From Betaproteobacteria bacterium (GTDB taxonomy: Bacteria; Pseudomonadota; Gammaproteobacteria; Burkholderiales; Usitatibacteraceae), in contig JAEUMY010000023.1 of assembly GCA_016791265.1 (NCBI GenBank), positions 460,968 to 524,967 of the forward strand: DNA of 64,000 nucleotides, written 5' to 3'. The notes below the pieces were generated by a model. It was not told where the DNA came from. It did no database searches and saw nothing but the letters and a program-made list of their open reading frames with translations. This document shows, in pieces, positions 1-7,527 of the stretch. Made by a program: the position numbers and the translations under genes. Positions within the stretch are counted from its first letter, which is position 1; the number at the start of each line of letters is the position of its first letter.

Positions 1-1
1 C

Positions 2-115
2 GGGCAGGCGAAGAAAATGGATTATCGTCCGGTGAAGGAAGTCGCGGGGCTGGTGCCGCAGTACTTCGTGAAGGCGGGTGCCGACACCGACAAGGCGTGC
101 ATGACCTGGTTCTGA
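2..115 (+). CDS. C-terminal end of an unknown protein (partial)
   Basis: The window opens inside a reading frame that runs to a TGA at 113-115 and encodes 37 residues ending in KACMTWF. The frame has normal codon use and includes the stretch VAGLVPQYFVKAGADTDK. I do not recognise the family. The two other forward frames read through the same bases with low-complexity peptides, so this frame is preferred. It is followed by a cluster of hairpins rather than directly by the next gene, so it probably ends its own transcription unit. Confidence 0.5.
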   Translation, partial: GQAKKMDYRPVKEVAGLVPQYFVKAGADTDKACMTWF

Positions 116-146
116 GCAGGCTTTTCGCCGGCACGGTATGCGAGTA

Positions 147-220
147 GCCAAAGTCCGGGGGACTTTGGCTCGACGCCGCAGGCGGTCCCGCCGGGACCAT
201 TGAATCGCTTTGAGCGATTG
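147..220. repeat. cluster of three consecutive hairpins
   Basis: Three inverted repeats follow one another. The first is a perfect 10-bp stem at 147-156/160-169 (GCCAAAGTCC arm, 3-nt loop). The second is a perfect 6-bp stem at 184-189/193-198 (GGTCCC arm). The third is a 6-bp AATCGC/GCGATT stem at about 203-219. No T-run follows the first stem, so it is not a typical intrinsic terminator. It may be a REP-like extragenic palindrome; its copy number elsewhere is unknown. Confidence 0.5.
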
Positions 221-238
221 AATGGCAATATTCGCATC

Positions 239-1138
239 GTGCTTTTCTACGCCGACCAATTCGTTCTGCCGCTTCCCGAAGGCCACCGTTTCCCGATGGC
301 CAAGTATTCCTTGCTGCGCGAGCGGTTGGAGGAGAGCGGTGCATTCTCCGCCGGGGACTTTCGCGTGCCCGCCGCGGCCACGGACGATGACATCACCCGC
401 GCGCATTGCCCTGACTATCTGAGACGCGTGCAAAGCGGTGCGCTGTCAAAGGAGGAGATGCGCGAGATCGGCTTTCCGTGGAGTCCGGAAATGGTCGAGC
501 GCTCGCGACGGTCCTCCGGCGCGACGCTGGCCGCATCGCGCATCGCCCTGCGGCGTGGTTGGGCGGCCAATCTCGCCGGCGGCACGCACCACGCGGGGCC
601 TGCCAAGGGCGAAGGCTTCTGCGTCTTCAACGATGCCGCCATTGCCGCGCGCGCCATGCAGGCGGAGGGGTTGGCGCGACGCATCGCCGTCATTGACTGC
701 GACGTGCATCAGGGCAACGGCACTGCCGCCATCTTCGCCGACGATGACAGCGTTTTCACGTTCTCGATTCACGGCGCGCGCAACTATCCTTTTCGGCGCG
801 AGGCCGCGAGCGATCTCGATATCGATCTGCCTGACGGGACGGGTGATTGCGAATATTCGCAGGCGCTCGCGGCGGCGCTGGACTTCGTGTTGCGCAGCCA
901 CGCGCCCGATCTTGCGATTTATCTCGCGGGCGCAGACCCCTACGAAGATGATCGTCTCGGACGGCTGAAGCTCACCAAGGCGGGCCTCGCGGCGCGAGAC
1001 GAACTGGTGCTGACCCGCTTGAACGATGCCGGCATTCCAGTCGCCATCGCGATGGCGGGCGGCTATGCGCGCGGCATTCGCGACACGGTCGACATCCACG
1101 CCAACACTCTACTGACCGCACGGCGGTTGCTCGGCTGA
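239..1138 (+). CDS. Histone deacetylase family hydrolase (acetylpolyamine/acetoin-type)
   Basis: This is a Zn-dependent deacetylase of the arginase/deacetylase fold, 299 residues from the GTG at 239. It carries the family signatures: the HH pair in GGTHHAG (about residue 117), the metal-binding D-x-H of DCDVHQGNG (about 155-157) and the distal metal Asp in GADPYEDD (about 233). Family proteins usually begin with a short sequence before FYADxFVLPLPxGHRFPMAKY, which favours the GTG at 239. Upstream in-frame TTG codons at 200 and 218 would add residues encoded by the hairpin cluster. Its stop overlaps the ATG of the helicase gene (TGATG), indicating one operon. The true substrate (protein lysine, polyamine or other acyl amide) cannot be told from sequence. 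Confidence 0.88.
   Translation: MLFYADQFVLPLPEGHRFPMAKYSLLRERLEESGAFSAGDFRVPAAATDDDITRAHCPDYLRRVQSGALSKEEMREIGFPWSPEMVERSRRSSGATLAASRIALRRGWAANLAGGTHHAGPAKGEGFCVFNDAAIAARAMQAEGLARRIAVIDCDVHQGNGTAAIFADDDSVFTFSIHGARNYPFRREAASDLDIDLPDGTGDCEYSQALAAALDFVLRSHAPDLAIYLAGADPYEDDRLGRLKLTKAGLAARDELVLTRLNDAGIPVAIAMAGGYARGIRDTVDIHANTLLTARRLLG
849..860. repeat. Iterated palindrome GCGAATATTCGC, copy 1
   Basis: Inside the HDAC-like gene (encodes C-EYS-Q); 14-mer form with T/A flanks. Confidence 0.95.
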
Positions 1139-3819
1139 TGTCGGCGCCTCTTCATCCGCGCGTCGCGCAGTGGTTTGCCGAGCGTGGGTGGCGGCCCTTC
1201 GCGTTTCAACAGGCGGTGTGGGCGGCCTATCGCGAGGGCGCGAGCGGCCTGATTCATTCCGCCACCGGCACGGGCAAGACGCTGGCCGCGTTCATGGGGC
1301 CGGTGATGGCGTGGCTGGAGGCGCACGCGGCGTGGTGCGAAGAAAAATCCCCCCGGCCCCCCTTTTGCAAAGGGGGGAGTCCGTGCAATGCGAGCGCTGA
1401 GATCTCCGCATTGCAAACGGGACACGTAAACGAATCGCGCCAGCCTGGCGGCGATCCCCCTTTGCAAAAGACGCAGGCATACGAATCCCCCCAGCCTGAC
1501 GGCTACCCCCCTTTGCAAAAGGGGGGCAGGGGGGATTTCAAGACTGCCAACAAGATCGCAAAGCCGGAGCCACTCACTGTGCTCTGGATAACCCCCATGC
1601 GCGCGCTGGCGGCTGATACGCTCGCCGCCTTGCAGAAGCCGGTCGAGGCGCTGGGGCTGCCGTGGAGTGTCGGCGCGCGGACGGGTGACACGTCCAGCGC
1701 CGAGCGTGCGCGCCAAGCTAAGCGGTTGCCCACGGTGCTGGTGACCACGCCCGAGAGCCTGTCGCTGATGCTCGCATCCACAACGGCACGAGAGACCCTT
1801 GCGAATATTCGCAGTGTGGTCGTCGACGAATGGCACGAGCTCATGGGCACCAAGCGCGGCGTGCAGACCGAGCTGGCGCTGGCGCGGTTGCGGCGCTGGA
1901 ATCCGCAGATGCGCGTGTGGGGTGTGTCGGCGACGCTGGGCAATCTGGATGAGGCGATGGCGTGTCTGCTGGGCGTGGGCGCAAAGCAAGGCGTCATCAT
2001 CCGCGGCGAGACCGACAAGCAGATCGTCATCGACACCCTCATGCCCCCGGAAGGCGAACGCTTCCCTTGGGCCGGGCATCTCGGACTGGTGATGCTGGGT
2101 GAAGTCATTGCCGCCATCGAGCAATCGAAGAGCACGCTGGTCTTCACCAACACACGCTCGCAGGCCGAGCTTTGGTACCAGGGTCTGCTCGCCGCCAAGC
2201 CGGAGTGGGCGGGCGACATCGCGCTGCATCACGGCTCGCTGGATCTCGATGTGCGGCGCTGGGTCGAGGGTGGTTTGAAGTCCGGCACCTTGAAGGCTGT
2301 GGTCGCCACATCGAGTCTTGATCTGGGCGTGGACTTTTCGCCGGTCGAGCGCGTGCTGCAGGTGGGCAGCCCCAAGGGTGTCGCGCGCCTGCTGCAACGC
2401 GCGGGTCGCAGCGGCCATGCGCCGGGCCAGGTGTCGCGCGTGTCCTGCGTGCCCAGCCATGCGTTCGAATACATCGAGGCCGCCGCTGCGCGCGTGGCCG
2501 CGCAAGCGGGAAAGATTGAATCGCGTCCACTCATCACCAAGCCGCTCGATTTGCTGACCCAGCATCTGGTGACCCTTGCGCTGGGAGAGGGTTTTCGTTC
2601 CGATGATCTCTTCGCTGAAGTGACCAGCGCGTGGAGCTATCGCGATCTCACGCGCGAGGAATGGAACTGGGCGCTCGACTTCGTCACCAAGGGCGGTGCG
2701 ACGCTCTCTGCCTACGAGGACTATCGCAAGGTCGTGGAGCGCGATGGCGTGTATCGCGTGGAGAACGCGACCATTGCGCGGCGCCATCGCATGAACATCG
2801 GCACCATCGTCTCCGATGCATCGGTGGCGGTGGTGATGGGCAGAGGTATTGGCGGCAAGAAGCTGGGCTTCGTCGAGGAGAGCTTCGCCGCGCGCCTGTC
2901 GCCCGGCGATGCGTTCATCTTTGCTGGCCGCACGCTGGAATTCATCCGCATGCAGGACATGACGGCCTATGTGAAATCCGTGGCGCCGTCACGGCCGACC
3001 GTGCCGCGCTGGAATGGCGGGCGCATGCCGCTGTCCTCGCAACTGGCCGAGAGTGTCCGTGAACTGCTGGAGCGCCATCTGGTGGGGCGTGTGAACGAGC
3101 CCGAGTTCACGGTCGTGGAAAAGCTGCTCAAGGTGCAGCGCCTCTGGTCGCGCATTCCGCGTCGCCACGAGCTGCTGTTCGAGCAGGCGCGTTCGCGCGA
3201 GGGCCATCACCTGTTCTGCTTCCCGTTCGAAGGCCGGGCCGTGCACACCGCGCTGGCCGCGCTGTTTGGCTACCGCATCGGGCGCCTCAAGGCCACCACA
3301 TTCACGTTCTCGGTGAACGACTACGGCTTTGAGTTGATGGCCCGCGACGAGATCAACCTGCATGAAGCACTGCGTGCCGGCCTGCTCTCCACCGACCATC
3401 TATTCGAGGATGTTGTCGCCAGCCTCAACGCGGCGGAACTGGCCAAGCGCCACTTTCGCGAAATCGCGCGCGTGGCCGGACTCGTCTTTCAGGGCTATCC
3501 AGGGGCGGGCAAGTCCAACAAGCAGCTGCAGGCCAGTAGCGGCCTCATCTACGACGTGTTCGCGCGTTTCGACGCCGGCAATCCGCTGCTCGGCCAGACG
3601 CGGAATGAGGTGCTGCAGCGTGAACTCGAATATTCGCGCCTGGGTGCGGCCATGCAGCGGTTCAAGGGCATGCAGGTGCTGATCAGCAAGACCGACCGGC
3701 CGTCACCGTTCGCGTTTCCGCTGATGGTGGAGCGGCTGTACGAGAAGCTCTCCAGCGAGACGCTGGCGGATCGGGTGGCGCGGATGCAGTTGGTTTATGA
3801 CGAGGTGGCGGGGCGGTAA
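1138..3819 (+). CDS. Ligase-associated DEXH-box ATP-dependent DNA helicase (Lhr-like)
   Basis: This is an 893-residue superfamily 2 helicase. Walker A is ATGTGKT (about 42-48), the Walker B/DEXH box is DEWH (about 230-233), and a RecA2 domain contains GRSGHAPG. A long C-terminal region follows, as in the ligase-associated DNA-damage-response helicases related to Lhr. Residues about 69-138, between motifs I and Ia, are not family sequence: they are encoded by a 194-bp palindromic repeat (1345-1538) and its margins, read through in frame. The usual partners are an ATP-dependent ligase, an MBL-fold exonuclease and PdeM; only PdeM (5619-6299) is in this window. The start overlaps the upstream stop. 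Whether the insertion is tolerated is untested, but the frame is intact on both sides. Confidence 0.9.
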   Translation: MSAPLHPRVAQWFAERGWRPFAFQQAVWAAYREGASGLIHSATGTGKTLAAFMGPVMAWLEAHAAWCEEKSPRPPFCKGGSPCNASAEISALQTGHVNESRQPGGDPPLQKTQAYESPQPDGYPPLQKGGRGDFKTANKIAKPEPLTVLWITPMRALAADTLAALQKPVEALGLPWSVGARTGDTSSAERARQAKRLPTVLVTTPESLSLMLASTTARETLANIRSVVVDEWHELMGTKRGVQTELALARLRRWNPQMRVWGVSATLGNLDEAMACLLGVGAKQGVIIRGETDKQIVIDTLMPPEGERFPWAGHLGLVMLGEVIAAIEQSKSTLVFTNTRSQAELWYQGLLAAKPEWAGDIALHHGSLDLDVRRWVEGGLKSGTLKAVVATSSLDLGVDFSPVERVLQVGSPKGVARLLQRAGRSGHAPGQVSRVSCVPSHAFEYIEAAAARVAAQAGKIESRPLITKPLDLLTQHLVTLALGEGFRSDDLFAEVTSAWSYRDLTREEWNWALDFVTKGGATLSAYEDYRKVVERDGVYRVENATIARRHRMNIGTIVSDASVAVVMGRGIGGKKLGFVEESFAARLSPGDAFIFAGRTLEFIRMQDMTAYVKSVAPSRPTVPRWNGGRMPLSSQLAESVRELLERHLVGRVNEPEFTVVEKLLKVQRLWSRIPRRHELLFEQARSREGHHLFCFPFEGRAVHTALAALFGYRIGRLKATTFTFSVNDYGFELMARDEINLHEALRAGLLSTDHLFEDVVASLNAAELAKRHFREIARVAGLVFQGYPGAGKSNKQLQASSGLIYDVFARFDAGNPLLGQTRNEVLQRELEYSRLGAAMQRFKGMQVLISKTDRPSPFAFPLMVERLYEKLSSETLADRVARMQLVYDEVAGR
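1345..1538. mobile_element. 194-bp palindromic repeat inserted in the helicase gene
   Basis: The ends are 33-bp inverted repeats (1345-1377 and 1506-1538) that match at 32 of 33 positions. Each arm is itself a palindrome centred on CCCCCTTTTGCAAAGGGGG-like sequence. A third partial copy (CCCCCTTTGCAAAAG) lies inside at 1456-1470. No protein is encoded apart from the helicase frame passing through. This looks like a miniature, non-autonomous element captured as coding sequence. Confidence 0.8.
1801..1812. repeat. Iterated palindrome, copy 2
   Basis: Inside the helicase gene (encodes ANIR); T/A flanks. Confidence 0.95.
3626..3637. repeat. Iterated palindrome, one-mismatch copy
   Basis: TCGAATATTCGC in the helicase gene (EYS phase). 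Confidence 0.8.
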
Positions 3820-3826
3820 GTTCGGC

Positions 3827-4147
3827 TCATAATTCTGTTTCGGTCGTGGCGCCGACTCCAAAGACATCCTTCACAGGCATGTCGCAATAGAGCTTAGCCG
3901 CTGCAGCAATATGATTCGGAACATGTATCAGAAGTCTCATCAGGATTTCATTGACTTCTTCGGTTCCGAACTGCTCAGGCCGCTGGCAAAACTGATGGAA
4001 CGCTTGCAGATCATCGAGCCAATCGGTGAGATGGAAGGCCACATTCCAGGCTGTTTCCGAGTCCAGCTCCATCCCGGTCGTGCCTGCCTCAATGATTCGA
4101 GCTCGGATGGTCTCTACATCGAACGGCTTGCGAATTTCTTGCGTCAT
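3827..4147 (-). CDS. Hypothetical protein, third gene of the higBA unit
   Basis: The 106-residue product starts at the ATG at 4147, five bases after the higA stop, and is probably co-transcribed with higBA. It is acidic and helix-rich in appearance (SETAWNVAFHLTDWLDDL, then EEVNEILMRLLIHVPNHI), with no signal peptide or membrane segment. I do not recognise a named domain. Its position suggests an accessory protein of the toxin-antitoxin module, but that is inference. It ends 7 bp from the convergent helicase gene. Starting upstream at 4213 would make it overlap higA by about 60 bp. Confidence 0.6.
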   Translation of the reverse strand: MTQEIRKPFDVETIRARIIEAGTTGMELDSETAWNVAFHLTDWLDDLQAFHQFCQRPEQFGTEEVNEILMRLLIHVPNHIAAAAKLYCDMPVKDVFGVGATTETEL

Positions 4148-4152
4148 GGCTG

Positions 4153-4443
4153 TCAAGCTGCCAACTTCAGTTTGCCCACGCCCTTCAAGTCCACGCTCTG
4201 TCTCGCCACCCACAGATCATGCGCATCTTGCATCGCGAGCCAGCTTTCCGGGGAGCGGCCGATGGCCTTGGCGAGGCGCAAGGCCATCTCAGGCGATACA
4301 CGGCTGGTGCCCTTCAGGATGCGGCTCAAAGTGGAGGGCGCGACATCGAGCTTGACCGCCAACTCGCGACCGCTGATGTCGAAGGGTTCCAGATAGACCT
4401 CGGTGATGAATTCGCCGGGATGAGGAGGGTTGTGCATGGCCAT
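4153..4443 (-). CDS. higA: HigA-type antitoxin, helix-turn-helix (XRE) regulator
   Basis: A 96-residue protein with the HigA layout: the N-terminal HPGEFITEVYLEPFDISGRELA segment, a helix-turn-helix at VAPSTLSRILKGTSRVSPEMALRLA, then GRSPESWLAMQ. The family binds the HigB toxin and represses its own promoter. Its ATG overlaps the toxin stop (ATGA at 4442-4445), the toxin-first order typical of hig modules. A second ATG two codons in (4437) is also possible. Confidence 0.88.
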   Translation of the reverse strand: MAMHNPPHPGEFITEVYLEPFDISGRELAVKLDVAPSTLSRILKGTSRVSPEMALRLAKAIGRSPESWLAMQDAHDLWVARQSVDLKGVGKLKLAA

Positions 4444-4721
4444 CAGTGATAGTCCTCGTAGTCCAATACGTGAGCATCGCCATCGCGAAACTCGAAAGTA
4501 AGCCGCCAGTTCCCGCTGACGGCGATGGCCCAGCGACCTTTCATGTCACCCTTGAGCGGGTGCAGGTTGAAGCCGGGAATGTTCATGTCGTCCACCGTTC
4601 TCGCCGTATCCAGCGCAGCGAGCTGCATGCGCAGGCGCCTGACATGAACCGCCTGAACGCCGGACGCGCTGCCAGTTTCGTACAGTCGGCGCAGACCCTT
4701 GTGGCGGAACGACTTGATCAT
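4443..4721 (-). CDS. higB: HigB-type mRNA interferase toxin (RelE/ParE superfamily)
   Basis: A 92-residue protein with the HigB hallmarks: FRHKGLRRLYETG at the N-terminus, then NIPGFNLHPLKGDMKGRWAIAVSGNWRLTFEF and a terminal YEDYH. Family members cleave mRNA on the ribosome and are neutralised by the adjacent antitoxin. It is first in a three-gene operon reading leftward. A 7-bp inverted repeat lies 16 bp upstream of its start. Confidence 0.87.
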   Translation of the reverse strand: MIKSFRHKGLRRLYETGSASGVQAVHVRRLRMQLAALDTARTVDDMNIPGFNLHPLKGDMKGRWAIAVSGNWRLTFEFRDGDAHVLDYEDYH

Positions 4722-4736
4722 CCGGGAAGCCTAACA

Positions 4737-4755
4737 TGTTGCGCATCACGCAACA
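4737..4755. promoter_or_regulatory. Candidate HigA operator
   Basis: This is the inverted repeat TGTTGCG-N5-CGCAACA immediately upstream of higB, where HigA autorepression would act. It lies in the 92-bp divergent region shared with the CpdA-like gene, next to a copy of the iterated palindrome. Confidence 0.5.
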
Positions 4756-4777
4756 ACAGGTTTGATGGCGGCAATCT

Positions 4778-4789
4778 GCGAATATTCGC
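4778..4789. repeat. Iterated palindrome, copy 3
   Basis: Intergenic, between higB and the CpdA-like gene, 24 bp before the latter's start; T/A flanks. Confidence 0.95.
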
Positions 4790-4813
4790 ATTGGCATAAC
4801 CATTCAGACGACC

Positions 4814-5626
4814 ATGCTCCTCGCCCAACTCTCCGATCCCCACATCACCGCCCCCGGCACGCAGCTCTACAATCGTGTCGACACGGGCCGCCATCTGCGC
4901 GAGGCGGTTGCCGCGTTGCTGGCGCTGGACACGTGCCCGGATGTGGTTGTTCTCACCGGCGACCTGGTAGACCGCGGCAGCGCCAGCGAATATTCGCACC
5001 TGCGTGATTTGCTCCGCCCGATCACCGATGCCGGCATTCCGCTCTATGCCATCCCCGGCAATCACGATCACCGCGAAGCGATGCAGGCGGCCTTTGCCGA
5101 CCAGCCGTGGATGCCGCGGGCGCCGGACTTCATCCAGTACGTGGTCGAGGACTTCCCGGTGCGACTCATCCTGCTGGACACCTGGGTGGCGAAAAAACCG
5201 TATGGCGAGTTGTGCGATGCGCGGCTGGCTTGGCTTGAGCGCGCGTTGGCTGCGGGCCAGGGCAAGCCGACCATCGTGATGCTGCACCATCCGCCGTTTC
5301 GCACGTTCATCGAGGGCATGGACGCGATGGGGCTGAAGGCACCGGAACGGCTTGCCGCCATCGTGCAGCGCCATCCCGAGATCGAGCGCGTTCTGTGCGG
5401 TCATTTGCATCGGCCCATCCAGACGCGCTTCGCCGGCACGCTGGCGCAGACGGCACCCAGCACGGCGCATCAACTCACGCTCTCGCTGGCGCCGGGTGCG
5501 GAGGAACGCTACATCATAGAGCCGCCGGGCTTTCTGCTGCATCGCTGGTCCGCCGCCACCGGTGTGGTGACGCACACGGTGACGGTCGGGAGCTATTCGG
5601 GCCCGTATCCGTTTGGCGATGCCTGA
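4814..5626 (+). CDS. CpdA-like metallophosphoesterase (3',5'-cyclic nucleotide phosphodiesterase family)
   Basis: A 270-residue calcineurin-like phosphoesterase with all five metal-binding blocks in order: SDPHI (about 7-11), GDLVDRG (about 49), GNHDHRE (about 83), HHPPF (about 157) and GHLHRP (about 196). This arrangement and length match the class III cAMP phosphodiesterase CpdA, which lowers cytoplasmic cyclic nucleotide levels using Fe/Mn. It overlaps the next gene (pdeM) by 8 bp, so the two phosphoesterases are translationally linked. Exact substrate specificity within the family cannot be read from sequence. Confidence 0.85.
   Translation: MLLAQLSDPHITAPGTQLYNRVDTGRHLREAVAALLALDTCPDVVVLTGDLVDRGSASEYSHLRDLLRPITDAGIPLYAIPGNHDHREAMQAAFADQPWMPRAPDFIQYVVEDFPVRLILLDTWVAKKPYGELCDARLAWLERALAAGQGKPTIVMLHHPPFRTFIEGMDAMGLKAPERLAAIVQRHPEIERVLCGHLHRPIQTRFAGTLAQTAPSTAHQLTLSLAPGAEERYIIEPPGFLLHRWSAATGVVTHTVTVGSYSGPYPFGDA
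4986..4997. repeat. Iterated palindrome, copy 4
   Basis: CpdA-like gene, EYS phase; A/A flanks. Confidence 0.95.
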
Positions 5627-6299
5627 TACCGCCGTTGATGCCCTGCGAAGTGGCACACTCCGAACCGAGCTGGCGGGCGAGGCTGTGACGCTCTTGCCGC
5701 ACAAGGCGATGTTCTGGCCGCGCCGCAAGACGCTGTTCATCGCCGACTATCACCTGGGCAAGGTGGCGGCGTTCCGCGATGCCGGTCTGCCGTTGCCGGC
5801 GGGCACGACGAGCCAGGCGATTCAACGCCTCTCCGCTTGCATCGCCGCGACCGGGGCGGATCACGTCGTGCTCCTGGGGGACTTTCTGCACAGCAAGGCG
5901 GCGCGTGCGCCGAAGACGCTCGCGCGGTTCGCCCAATGGCGTTGCGAATATTCGCAACTGGCACTGACGCTGGTGCGCGGGAACCACGACGACAAGGCGG
6001 GCGACCCGCCGCCGGACTGGAACATCCGCTGTGTGGAAGAGGGTGAGGTGCTCACCCCGTTTCTGCTCGCCCATCATCCGGGCGCGCTGGTGGGCGGCCA
6101 TGCGCTTTGCGGGCATATTCATCCGGCGGTGCGCCTCACGGAGCCGGGCGGAACGGGGCTTGCGCTTCCGTGTTTCTGGTTGCGTGCCGGCTACGCAGTG
6201 CTGCCTGCATTCGGCGAATTCACCGGCTCAGCCGTCGTGCGGCCGGTCAAGGGGGATCGCTGTTTCGTGATCGCGGGGGATCGGGTGCTGGCCGTTTGA
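5619..6299 (+). CDS. pdeM: Ligase-associated DNA-damage-response endonuclease PdeM
   Basis: A 226-residue metallophosphoesterase. The N-terminal LPHKAMFWPRRKTLFIADYHLGK contains the D-x-H block; GDFLHSK, RGNHDD and the late GHIHPAV supply the other ligands. This arrangement is typical of the PdeM group, which in other bacteria sits in an operon with an ATP-dependent ligase, a DEXH helicase and an exonuclease. Here the helicase is about 1.8 kb upstream, with a toxin-antitoxin unit and a cpdA-like gene in between. The ATG at 5619 is used because the TTG two codons earlier lacks a better ribosome site. Confidence 0.85.
   Translation: MPDTAVDALRSGTLRTELAGEAVTLLPHKAMFWPRRKTLFIADYHLGKVAAFRDAGLPLPAGTTSQAIQRLSACIAATGADHVVLLGDFLHSKAARAPKTLARFAQWRCEYSQLALTLVRGNHDDKAGDPPPDWNIRCVEEGEVLTPFLLAHHPGALVGGHALCGHIHPAVRLTEPGGTGLALPCFWLRAGYAVLPAFGEFTGSAVVRPVKGDRCFVIAGDRVLAV
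5944..5955. repeat. Iterated palindrome, copy 5
   Basis: pdeM, CEYSQ; symmetry extends to 16 bp. Confidence 0.95.
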
Positions 6300-6354
6300 C
6301 CACCGACGGCGCAAACGGCACTGATACTCCAAACAGCACACCCCCCAAGCGAAA

Positions 6355-6375
6355 ACGCCCGCGCGAGGCGGGCGT
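6355..6375 (-). terminator. Intrinsic terminator for the DUF1161 gene
   Basis: Read on the minus strand, an 8-bp stem (ACGCCCGC/GCGGGCGT, 5-nt loop) is followed by TTTT, 22 bp after the stop codon of the gene. Confidence 0.75.
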
Positions 6376-6396
6376 GCGGTTGGATTGGACCGTGTC

Positions 6397-6759
6397 TTAC
6401 TTGGCTGCGGGCTTGGCAGGCTCGGCTTTGGGCGCGGGCTTGGCGTCCGCCTTCGGCGCATCGGCCTTGGCCGCTGGTTTGGCTTCTTGCTTCGCGTCCT
6501 TCGGGGCGTCGGCCGCCGGCGCCGCGCCGCGCTTGTAGAGCATTTTCTTCGTGTTGCCGTCGCAGGTGCCGAGTACTTTGGCCCCGCCCTCGTCGGCCTT
6601 CTTGTCCACGGCTTCGAGCGAATAATTCTTCACGCCTTTTTTCTCGAACTTGGCTTCGATCCTGGCTTTGAGGTCGTCACAGTTGAGTCGCGGGCCGTCG
6701 GCTGCGAGCGTCGGGCCGGCAAGGAAGAGCGTGGTGCAGAGTGCGAGGACTTTTTTCAT
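6397..6759 (-). CDS. DUF1161 periplasmic protein with Ala/Lys/Pro-rich tail
   Basis: A 120-residue exported protein. The signal peptide MKKVLALCTTLFLAGPTLAA is followed by a DUF1161 domain (about 25-85) with its conserved cysteines in NCDDLKARIEAKFEKKGVKN and GTCDGNTKKMLYKRG. Residues about 88-120 are a low-complexity Ala/Lys/Pro/Asp tail. The function of DUF1161 is unknown. The ATG at 6759 follows a GGGAAAGAG ribosome site; the longer frame upstream lacks one. The gene is transcribed toward its own terminator and is convergent with pdeM. Confidence 0.82.
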   Translation of the reverse strand: MKKVLALCTTLFLAGPTLAADGPRLNCDDLKARIEAKFEKKGVKNYSLEAVDKKADEGGAKVLGTCDGNTKKMLYKRGAAPAADAPKDAKQEAKPAAKADAPKADAKPAPKAEPAKPAAK

Positions 6760-6882
6760 GTTCTCTTTCCCAAGGCGAAAGGTCGCGCACAGTATGCGGC
6801 TGATGACTGTCCGATTGCAATGCATTGCCAGTATCGCGGATCAGGGTTTTCCCTCGATTTTTGAGCCGCGTCAAGCCGGCGG

Positions 6883-7437
6883 TCAGCGCTCAGGCGGCCG
6901 GATGTCGCCAAATCGGGGTGTGAAGATGCCGGTCCTGCGGTCGTTCAGGTAGTGCCGAAGGGTGTGTTTCACCATCACGAACGCGAGGTCATCCCACGGA
7001 ATCTCGGCTTCAGTCGCGAGCTTCACGTCGAGGCTCTCCGGGCCGGCCGAGACATTCGGGTCCAGCAGATTCGCCAGGAACATGATGTAGACCTGACTGA
7101 TGCTCGGGATGGAGTAGGTCGTGTAGAGCTGGGTGATTTCAACCTTGGCGTTGGCCTCCTCCACGGCTTCGCGCATGGCGCCTTCCACCGCCGACTCCCC
7201 GTTTTCCATGAAGCCCGCCGGCAGCGTCCAGCGGCCGTAGCGTGGCTCGATGGCGCGTTTGCAGAGCAGAATCCGGTCCTGCCACACCGGCAGGCAGCCG
7301 ACGACGATCTTGGGGTTCTGGTAGTGGATGGTGGCGCAGCCGGAACAGACGGCGCGCAGCCGATTGTCGCCCTCCGGCACCTTGATTTCGGTGGCTTTGC
7401 CACAAACGGAACAGAAGTTGAGGGCGGGCGAAAACAA
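6883..7437 (-). CDS. Nudix hydrolase with N-terminal zinc ribbon
   Basis: The protein has a zinc ribbon (CSVCGK and CSGCATIHYQNPK) followed by a Nudix domain. Its Nudix box is GFMENGESAVEGAMREAVEE, fitting G-x5-E-x7-REUxEExGU with Ala in place of the last Gly. Such enzymes hydrolyse nucleoside diphosphates linked to another group; the ribbon type includes NADH pyrophosphatase-like enzymes, but the substrate here is unknown. The TTG at 7437 gives 184 residues starting just before the ribbon. An ATG at 7482 would add 15 Arg-rich residues not typical of the family. Confidence 0.83.
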   Translation of the reverse strand: MFSPALNFCSVCGKATEIKVPEGDNRLRAVCSGCATIHYQNPKIVVGCLPVWQDRILLCKRAIEPRYGRWTLPAGFMENGESAVEGAMREAVEEANAKVEITQLYTTYSIPSISQVYIMFLANLLDPNVSAGPESLDVKLATEAEIPWDDLAFVMVKHTLRHYLNDRRTGIFTPRFGDIRPPER

Positions 7438-7527
7438 GAGGGAAATTCGCTGTCGGCGGAAGGTGGGGCGACTGCGTTGCATGGTAGCATTGCCCCGCTT
7501 TTTTTCACTCTCACGAGCGCCGTTTTG

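Noticed and set aside
1063..2787. 574-codon open frame on the minus strand
   Set aside because: It is antisense to the helicase, has no domain, and arises from GC-rich codon bias of the true gene.
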